A stretch of 12,029 bases of DNA from DATGFK01 sp040007395 (GTDB lineage Bacteria; Chloroflexota; Anaerolineae; Aggregatilineales; UBA2796). Shown one piece after another: positions 7,463 to 12,029 of this stretch; the first letter of the stretch is position 1, and each line of letters begins with the position of its first letter. The notes beneath the pieces were generated by a model. It made no database searches. It was not told where the DNA came from and saw only the letters and a program-made list of their open reading frames with translations. Position numbers and translations under genes: made by a program. Location of the stretch: NCBI GenBank assembly GCA_040007395.1, contig JBDTVG010000040.1, positions 1 to 12,029 of the forward strand, given 5' to 3'.

Positions 7463-9628
7463 TCAGGTCATATTGAAGCGCTTAAGTTCACCGGCTGATG
7501 GATGGTTGTATACATACCAGATGCCTTCCCCTTGAATGTCAAGGACATAGTGAAAGCGCTGTAACCCGGCGATGGTGTCTTTATGCTGCTTATTGAGGTG
7601 GTCAAAGGCCCCATCTTCATAGAAAACCTTGATACCCGGTCCCTGATTGAAAATGACCCGAATCGGGCTGTTCTCGAAGATATAGCGGGCTTCTTTTTGC
7701 AAAAAGAACATCATGTTTTGGTCGATACAGATCAGCTTTTTGCGTCTGGTACGGAAGGTCTTGGCGGCTTCGACTAAAAATTCAATGAGCGCTGGGAAAC
7801 GGTTGAGACGATAGACCTCATCCACAGCGATGATGCGTGGGTTTTCGTCGCTGAGGCTGTCGCGGCGGATAGCACTGAGTACTTGGGTATACGCTAGGGC
7901 GGTCAGTGTCTCATCGTCAGACAGTTCGTGAAACGAGAAGACGCGTGGCCCAATCCAGGAACGACCACCGCGTGACAGTTCGATATTGGTGTGACCATTG
8001 AGGAAACTGGCCCAGGTGCCACGTCCGCAGCACAGCCCCCGAATTTCTTGCGAGAGTTCATAAGCCAGCGTCTTTTGTCGGTCTGTCTCCCCTAAGCCTT
8101 CAAGGACATCACACACATCTTGGCAGATGGGCACTTGGTCGCTGCTTACCGCATTCAGATCGGAGAAGCCGCGATACAGCATGTCGAGCGCTTCACTGAG
8201 CAGTCCCCGCTCGATATTCTGGGTTTGTCCACCGGATAATGGTCGCCCCAACACCGTTTCATAAATGCGGATGGTGTGATTGATCTGCTCAATTAAAGAG
8301 GTGGGGTAAACGATATCCTGTGGATTGAGCCGTGTTCGTCGTGCGCTCAGAGAGTAAACGTCAACCCCGACTGCCTGAGCCAGATGCTGCCCGTGCCCCA
8401 TCGGCTCTAGCAAATCGAAGGGAATACCGTTCTCGGCATATTCACGCAGCAGGTAGACGTTATTCATGAAGGTTTTGCCGTGTCCGCTGATACCCACCCA
8501 GATTTCATGGGTGGCGCGTTTGTCCTTCCATGAATTATGAAAGAGCGGATACCCTCCCTCGACGGCTTCACCACGCATAATGCCATCGGTGTTGGACAGC
8601 TTGCGATAGCCTAGCGGAGCCAACATGAGGGCCATCTCGCGGCTGGTCACACTCCAAGCGGTATCGGGTATCCCTATCTTTTGGGTGCGATGTCCAGCGA
8701 AGTAGCCGACGGCACGTTTCAGCAGGTCTCCACTTTCCTGCCGAAGCAAGAAATGGGAGCGCGTTTTGTTGGTGATAATGCTGAGTCGTTCACGGAGGGT
8801 CGTCAGGTCAGGAGCAGCAATGGCAATGGTAATCTGAACTTTATGCAACACGTCGCCTGCATTCATCTCTTGCAAGGCCCGTTTGCAATCTACCACCCGC
8901 TGCACGGCGCGACTATCTTCACCGCCTCTTAACCCCGCCAGGTGGACGTTATACGCAGCAATCGTGCTCTCGACGGCCTCAATCCCTTCGATGCGATCAT
9001 ACGTATAGGGAATATCGATGGACAGAGCGACTGGGAAATTAACCGATAACAGTGATTTGGTGGGCTTAAAAAAATTCCATTCGGCGGGTAGAAAATCGTA
9101 GCTGCTCAATATTGCCCACAGCAGCCGTCCGCCGGGTCGTCCAATGGGTACGTAGTGACCAAAAGGCGTATTTTTCACGCGGTATCGACCTTGAAACAGG
9201 GCAGGCCAAGCTGCTTCAGCCGTATACGCTTCGAAGGCATTAGTCATCCCATTTGCCAGAGCACGCGGGTTTTCTTCTGACCATAGGGCCATCCCGCAGA
9301 TGGAACGTTGATAGTCTGCCGAGGCTTGCAGCATCTCAAAATGGCGGCGATATTCCATCAAGAGTTCGCTGCGACAGGGTGAGATCCCTTCCAGATCACG
9401 GGCGCTCCGGCTGAGCATACCGATTTTGTCATTCAGGGTGGTGGGCATCAGCCAGCACACAAAACGTGCTGGGCCAGTGAGGCTGCGTAACCACGCCGTA
9501 AAGCGCATGTGCAAGGTAGCGACCCCTGCATCCGTCGCGTGCATTCCTAGGTCAAAGGGTTCAATGAGAAAGGTATGCAGTGGCGTATGTTTGTTGGCAC
9601 GGCGTTTGAGGGTAGCTTGTAGCTGCAT
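7463..9628 (-). CDS. virB4: VirB4/TraC-family T4SS ATPase
   Basis: A 721-residue VirB4-type ATPase that would energise pilus assembly and substrate transfer at the inner face of the membrane. The N-terminal half (about 1-350) has the variable VirB4 architecture. The ATPase domain starts near 370 with Walker A GISGHGKT (379-386, Lys385) followed by a strand and the LLEPMGHGQHLAQAVGVD segment. Walker B is RIIAVDE (598-604, Asp603/Glu604) followed by VYRL. A TFRTRRKKLICIDQN segment (about 624-638) occupies the place of the usual RK...TQ sensor motif. The same frame stays open upstream to an ATG at 9820, but those 64 extra codons lie inside the VirB3-like gene, are compositionally odd and have no family features. 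The ATG at 9628 has AAGGG seven bases upstream and lies 13 bases after the previous stop. The membrane protein upstream and the VirB6-like gene downstream match the usual virB3-virB4-virB6 order. Confidence 0.93.
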   Translation of the reverse strand: MQLQATLKRRANKHTPLHTFLIEPFDLGMHATDAGVATLHMRFTAWLRSLTGPARFVCWLMPTTLNDKIGMLSRSARDLEGISPCRSELLMEYRRHFEMLQASADYQRSICGMALWSEENPRALANGMTNAFEAYTAEAAWPALFQGRYRVKNTPFGHYVPIGRPGGRLLWAILSSYDFLPAEWNFFKPTKSLLSVNFPVALSIDIPYTYDRIEGIEAVESTIAAYNVHLAGLRGGEDSRAVQRVVDCKRALQEMNAGDVLHKVQITIAIAAPDLTTLRERLSIITNKTRSHFLLRQESGDLLKRAVGYFAGHRTQKIGIPDTAWSVTSREMALMLAPLGYRKLSNTDGIMRGEAVEGGYPLFHNSWKDKRATHEIWVGISGHGKTFMNNVYLLREYAENGIPFDLLEPMGHGQHLAQAVGVDVYSLSARRTRLNPQDIVYPTSLIEQINHTIRIYETVLGRPLSGGQTQNIERGLLSEALDMLYRGFSDLNAVSSDQVPICQDVCDVLEGLGETDRQKTLAYELSQEIRGLCCGRGTWASFLNGHTNIELSRGGRSWIGPRVFSFHELSDDETLTALAYTQVLSAIRRDSLSDENPRIIAVDEVYRLNRFPALIEFLVEAAKTFRTRRKKLICIDQNMMFFLQKEARYIFENSPIRVIFNQGPGIKVFYEDGAFDHLNKQHKDTIAGLQRFHYVLDIQGEGIWYVYNHPSAGELKRFNMT

Positions 9629-9635
9629 GGTTGAA

Positions 9636-9643
9636 CCCTTTCT
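9636..9643 (-). promoter_or_regulatory. Ribosome-binding site deciding the virB4 start
   Basis: AGAAAGGG on the minus strand ends seven bases before the ATG at 9628 and touches the stop codon of the upstream membrane-protein gene (9642-9644). This supports the 721-residue VirB4 over the 785-residue open frame and suggests translational coupling of the two genes. Confidence 0.6.
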
Positions 9644-10112
9644 ACTGCAAACGCAGATCGGGCTGCTTGATGAAAACCATCCCCTCTGCATCGCTAGGAT
9701 TGGTGAACGACACCCAATCCGTGAGATCCGTGCGTGGTGCCGCCTCATCAATGGGGGTAAAGAAGGTGTCACCGTTAATGTCGGTGGGTTCCGCAGGTAT
9801 CTGGAACAACAGCCCCACACTGCCGAGCAGACTCTGTGGGGTATTGACCGCAGCGATCATCAGCCGCCAGCGCCAATCGTAGAGCAGTCGCTGCCAGCGT
9901 GGAATCCCACCTTGTGGTGCCGTTAGGATGAGGAGGAGTATTGTCCCGACAATGCCCAGCACGATGGAGAGATCTGGTAAGGGGATTTTGGTGAGTGTGA
10001 TAATTAAGCCGCCACCTAATCCTGCACCGAGTAGACGCTTAAACGGAATGCCAAAAATTCCTTTTTCGTCGCGACGCAAAATGTGACTTTTAAAAGTGGT
10101 TACACCGAACAT
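9642..10112 (-). CDS. VirB3/PrgI-like T4SS inner-membrane protein
   Basis: A 156-residue protein with a short polar N-terminus, a pair of adjacent membrane helices (about 27-42 and 48-65) separated by TKIPLPDLS, and a cytosolic or surface tail. The helical hairpin is followed by APQGGIPRWQRLLYDWRWR (about 65-83), similar in style to VirB3, PrgI and TcpE-type proteins, where a conserved aromatic and basic stretch follows the second helix. It lies immediately upstream of virB4, the position of virB3 or prgI in most T4SS loci; these proteins work as VirB4 membrane partners. The tail (about 90-156) is longer than in minimal PrgI proteins (about 100 residues) and of unknown function. AGGAG about nine bases upstream supports the ATG at 10112. 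The family call depends on context and topology more than on unmistakable motifs. Confidence 0.65.
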   Translation of the reverse strand: MFGVTTFKSHILRRDEKGIFGIPFKRLLGAGLGGGLIITLTKIPLPDLSIVLGIVGTILLLILTAPQGGIPRWQRLLYDWRWRLMIAAVNTPQSLLGSVGLLFQIPAEPTDINGDTFFTPIDEAAPRTDLTDWVSFTNPSDAEGMVFIKQPDLRLQ

Positions 10113-10139
10113 GAATTGGCTCCTGACTATCCACCGTTA

Positions 10140-10170
10140 TAAAAAGGGGGAGTGCCCGCATCACTCCCCC
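10140..10170 (-). terminator. Rho-independent terminator or attenuator inside the T4SS operon
   Basis: On the minus strand, GGGGGAGTG (10170-10162), a seven-base loop and CACTCCCCC (10154-10146) form a perfect 9-bp, GC-rich stem followed directly by TTTTT (10145-10141). This is a textbook intrinsic terminator for transcripts coming from the pilin-like gene. It lies 33 bases after that gene's stop and only 28 bases before the VirB3-like start. Downstream genes therefore depend on readthrough, or on a promoter inside or just after the pilin-like gene. Confidence 0.88.
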
Positions 10171-10202
10171 AGAAGAAGGTATGGGGAATGGGAAGGGGAT
10201 AC

Positions 10203-10442
10203 TCAGGTGTAAACGATGAGACTGGAAATCGTGCCCGCTGCGATAAGCACGCCCATCCCGATAAGGATATTGTTCATCAGGTCGGGATTGTTGCGTTTCA
10301 AGGTGCCGATGACAGGCAAGCCTGCCCCGGTATAGATAATGCCTGCGCCGACAATGCCAATAAAGGCGGCAACCGGTGCCAGCAGTTTGGCGATGTCTTT
10401 TACGTCCGTGAAAAACTGTTCAATTTGTGTTTTGAGATCCAT
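10203..10442 (-). CDS. Small two-helix membrane protein, VirB2/TrbC pilin-like candidate
   Basis: A 79-residue protein with an amphipathic, acidic N-terminus (1-17) and two hydrophobic segments (about 18-43 and 57-78). These are separated by a short basic/polar loop, TLKRNNPDLMNN. This two-helix layout with Gly/Ala-rich helices is that of mature VirB2/TrbC-type pilins or of small T4SS channel proteins. Classical VirB2 has a long cleavable signal peptide, which is absent here, so the pilin name is provisional. It is the first gene of the block, 35 bases from the predicted transcription start, and is followed by a strong terminator. That layout would give it more transcript than the rest, as expected for a subunit needed in many copies. 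GGGAG ten bases before the ATG is the ribosome-binding site. Confidence 0.6.
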   Translation of the reverse strand: MDLKTQIEQFFTDVKDIAKLLAPVAAFIGIVGAGIIYTGAGLPVIGTLKRNNPDLMNNILIGMGVLIAAGTISSLIVYT

Positions 10443-10483
10443 TCGTTTGAGGCTCCCTACTCGGTAATTTGTAGACGAGCGGG

Positions 10484-10513
10484 ATTATAGAAAGGGGAGA
10501 CGAGGCACTTCAA
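10484..10513 (-). promoter_or_regulatory. Sigma70-type promoter of the T4SS operon
   Basis: On the minus strand, TTGAAG (10513-10508; 4 of 6 matches to TTGACA), an 18-base spacer and a perfect TATAAT (10489-10484) precede the pilin-like gene. The expected start of transcription is near 10477, giving a leader of about 35 bases with a GGGAG ribosome-binding site. It is the best promoter match I found for the operon. Confidence 0.7.
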
Positions 10514-10522
10514 ACCCCAATG

Positions 10523-10542
10523 GGTCAGAAAGTGGTCAGAAA
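10523..10542. repeat. Tandem GGTCAGAAA pair, operator-like
   Basis: Two exact copies of GGTCAGAAA (10523-10531 and 10534-10542) lie 11 bases apart, about one DNA turn, so both would present the same face to a protein. They sit directly upstream of the operon's -35 box (10508-10513), a position fitting an activator site or a repressor site shared with the divergent TIR gene. No regulator gene is present in the window. Confidence 0.45.
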
Positions 10543-10566
10543 TGGTACTTGATTCCCTCAGTACCA
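10543..10566. repeat. Inverted repeat TGGTACT-N10-AGTACCA, operator-like dyad
   Basis: Perfect 7-base arms (10543-10549 and 10560-10566) flank a 10-base spacer, immediately next to the tandem GGTCAGAAA pair. The arm centres are 17 bases apart. It could be a dimeric regulator site between the two divergent genes. No T-run follows either arm, so it is not a terminator. Confidence 0.4.
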
Positions 10567-10603
10567 ATGGGCATAGGTTTAGCGTGTACTAGGTGTAAAC
10601 AAG

Positions 10604-10629
10604 TTGCTTCGGGCGAGTACGTGTATACT
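10604..10629 (+). promoter_or_regulatory. Weak candidate promoter for the TIR-WD40 gene
   Basis: TATACT at 10624-10629 is a good -10 box (5 of 6 matches). The nearest -35-like hexamer, TTGCTT at 10604-10609, is only 14 bases away, shorter than the usual 16-18. A start near 10636 would give a leader of about 80 bases. If real, the promoter probably needs an activator or uses another sigma factor. Confidence 0.25.
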
Positions 10630-10714
10630 TTTTAGCAGTCCATTTCAAAAATCGGTATGAGCAGCTGGGTAATCAGCACATTGGGACTAATGTTTTATCA
10701 CTACTGGAGGCAGT

Positions 10715-12029
10715 ATGGCTGATGTATTTATCTCCTACTCACGGGCTAATGTTGACTTTGCTCGCCGTTTGGCACAGGAATTGCGCACTGTCAATTATGA
10801 TCTATGGATCGACCTCGAAGGCATCCGCTTCAACGCCGACTGGTGGGATGAGATCAAACGGGGTATTGAACATTCAAATAATTTCGTGCTGGTCATGAGT
10901 CCCAACTCGCTTGGGTCGCCCGTGTGCCATCTGGAGATTGAGTACGCCCGTAAGCTGAGCAAGCGTATCATCCTGCTCAATCACGTCGCATTTGAGCGCA
11001 AAGAAGTATCCCGCGCCATGTTGGACCGCCTCGCCAGTGATGCCTATGTCAATACACTGTTGGGTGACCGCAACCCAATGACGCTGTTCGACAACAACTG
11101 GTACGTGATCGAGAAGTACCAACGGGTAAATTTCACTTACGATGCCAGCAAGAGTACTAAGTTTCGTGGGGGCGAACTGGAGACTGACTCTGAACAGGCT
11201 GACCGCAACACCGAAGAAACCGCCTTCCTCAACCAATTTGTCGATCTGCGGGCTGCCTTGGAAATCGATCTTGATCATGTAAACTTCCACACCCACATGG
11301 GATTGCGGGATCGTGACTGGGAACGCAGCCAACGCAATGAGAGCTTTCTACTGTTCGGAGACGAACTAACACAGGCCGAGCGTTGGTTGGCGGATTACGA
11401 TGCCGACGCGCAAATACGCTCAAAGAATGGTACTCTGCCCAAACTGCCCAAACCGACGAACGAACAACATGCCTATATTCAGGCAAGCCATGTGGTAGAA
11501 ATAGCTCGTACACAACGGTTACGGAATATCCGTCGAGCAGGTATTGGGGCTGGGTTGGCAGCGACAGCAGCACTGATCTTTGCTATCGGCGCGTCCTTGG
11601 TCGGAGTCAATGGTATCAATCAGTCCAATACAGCGAATACTCAGGTTGCTGTTGCTAACATTGCACAGGGGCAAGCCGTAGCAGCCCAAAATACTGCTAT
11701 TGATAATGCGAAACGGGCTAACCTAGAGGTTGCTGCGGCCAATGCAACCTTAACCCCTATCGCACAGCAGGTGCAGGATATGCAGTTCCTGAACGAATCC
11801 CTGCGGCTAGCTTCAGAAGCCAACGCAGTCTTACAACAAACGGATAACGACAAACTATCGGCAGTGCTTCTTGGTATTAGAGCATTGAAGGTAGGATATT
11901 CTTCTCAGGCTGATAATGTACTGTTACAGGCTCTGCAATTAACATATTTTTATCGAGGATTTATTGGTCATAGAGATGTTGTAAGCAGTGTAACATTTTC
12001 TCCGGATGGTCAGTACGTTCTGACCGGAA
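10715..12029 (+). CDS. TIR domain - membrane helix - coiled coil - WD40 protein (partial, runs off the window)
   Basis: At least 438 residues are visible and the frame is open at the right edge. GGAGG four bases before the ATG supports the start. Residues 1 to about 140 are a TIR domain: DVFISYSR opening (3-10), WIDLEGI (31-37), the W-W-DEI-K-GIEHS helix region (43-54), VMSPNSLGSPVC (60-71) and Glu74 in SPVCHLE, the position of the catalytic glutamate in NAD-cleaving TIRs, then KRIILL. A linker (about 165-270) contains FHTHMGLRDRDWERSQRN and a basic stretch before one membrane helix (about 276-298). An Ala/Asn/Gln-rich probable coiled coil follows (about 300-375), then a helical segment (LSAVLLGIRAL) and the first WD40 blade (GHRDVVSSVTFSPDGQYVLTG, 418-438). 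Similar TIR-WD40 proteins occur in Chloroflexota and Cyanobacteria and are viewed as conflict or signalling effectors. It is transcribed away from the T4SS operon. Defence activity is inferred, not shown. Confidence 0.88.
   Translation, partial: MADVFISYSRANVDFARRLAQELRTVNYDLWIDLEGIRFNADWWDEIKRGIEHSNNFVLVMSPNSLGSPVCHLEIEYARKLSKRIILLNHVAFERKEVSRAMLDRLASDAYVNTLLGDRNPMTLFDNNWYVIEKYQRVNFTYDASKSTKFRGGELETDSEQADRNTEETAFLNQFVDLRAALEIDLDHVNFHTHMGLRDRDWERSQRNESFLLFGDELTQAERWLADYDADAQIRSKNGTLPKLPKPTNEQHAYIQASHVVEIARTQRLRNIRRAGIGAGLAATAALIFAIGASLVGVNGINQSNTANTQVAVANIAQGQAVAAQNTAIDNAKRANLEVAAANATLTPIAQQVQDMQFLNESLRLASEANAVLQQTDNDKLSAVLLGIRALKVGYSSQADNVLLQALQLTYFYRGFIGHRDVVSSVTFSPDGQYVLTG

Noticed and set aside
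9629..9820. 64-codon N-terminal extension of VirB4 in the same open frame
   Set aside because: It lies inside the VirB3-like gene, has odd Cys/Arg/Ser-rich composition, and the ATG at 9628 has its own good ribosome-binding site.
9426..9926. 166-codon plus-strand open frame across the virB3-virB4 junction
   Set aside because: It is antisense to two well-supported genes and its product has no domain or sensible composition.
10205..10600. AGGTGTAAAC present at 10205-10214 and 10591-10600
   Set aside because: A 10-base match is expected many times by chance in 12 kb, and one copy is at the pilin-like gene's stop codon, so it is not taken as an attachment or operator site.
10577..10600. GTTTA...TAAAC inverted repeat
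   Set aside because: Arms of only five bases with a 14-base gap are too weak to call.
10874..11332. 152-codon minus-strand open frame opposite the TIR region
   Set aside because: The plus strand here encodes clear TIR motifs; the antisense frame is a shadow.
1..12029. CRISPR array, tRNA, rRNA or insertion sequence
   Set aside because: No regularly spaced repeats, tRNA-like cloverleaf, rRNA stretch, transposase or terminal inverted repeats were seen.

Overview
The window holds one long minus-strand gene block (about 23-10442) and one divergent plus-strand gene that runs off the right edge (10715 to >12029). I read it as part of an integrative or conjugative element, or a related island, from a Chloroflexota (Anaerolineae-like) bacterium. 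The clues are the membrane-anchored proteins with Thr/Pro-rich stalks, a TIR-WD40 protein, and a type IV secretion (T4SS) core without obvious outer-membrane parts. The taxon is inferred from style; no phylogenetic marker is present.

Reading the minus strand in transcription order: a 79-aa two-helix pilin-like protein; a strong intrinsic terminator; a VirB3/PrgI-like membrane protein; a VirB4 ATPase with intact Walker motifs; a 63-aa unknown; a single-zinc-finger type IA topoisomerase (TopA); a 435-aa very acidic unknown; three membrane-anchored or lipoprotein-like surface proteins (one with a sugar-binding-like sandwich and an SdrD-B-like calcium-loop domain); and a VirB6/TrbL-like polytopic protein whose frame stops 23 bases from the window edge, perhaps by frameshift. 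The genes are packed tightly, with 4-base overlaps at 5364-5367 (topA/acidic protein) and 1171-1174 (lipoprotein/VirB6-like) and short gaps elsewhere, so they are probably one operon. A good sigma70-type promoter (-35 at 10508-10513, perfect TATAAT at 10484-10489) sits just upstream of the pilin-like gene.

The likely joint role is conjugative DNA transfer. VirB3, VirB4 and VirB6-like proteins would form the inner-membrane energising and channel complex, the small two-helix protein could be the pilus or channel subunit, and the anchored stalk proteins could contact the recipient envelope. TopA would relax DNA during transfer. No relaxase or VirD4 coupling protein lies in the window, so these would have to be outside it.

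The 272-bp divergent intergenic region (10443-10714) has operator-like structure: a tandem GGTCAGAAA repeat with 11-bp period right behind the operon's -35 box, and a dyad TGGTACT-N10-AGTACCA. To its right, transcribed away, is a protein with an N-terminal TIR domain (Cys71/Glu74), a linker, one membrane helix, an Ala/Asn/Gln-rich probable coiled coil and the start of a WD40 propeller. It resembles conflict or defence effectors carried by mobile elements.
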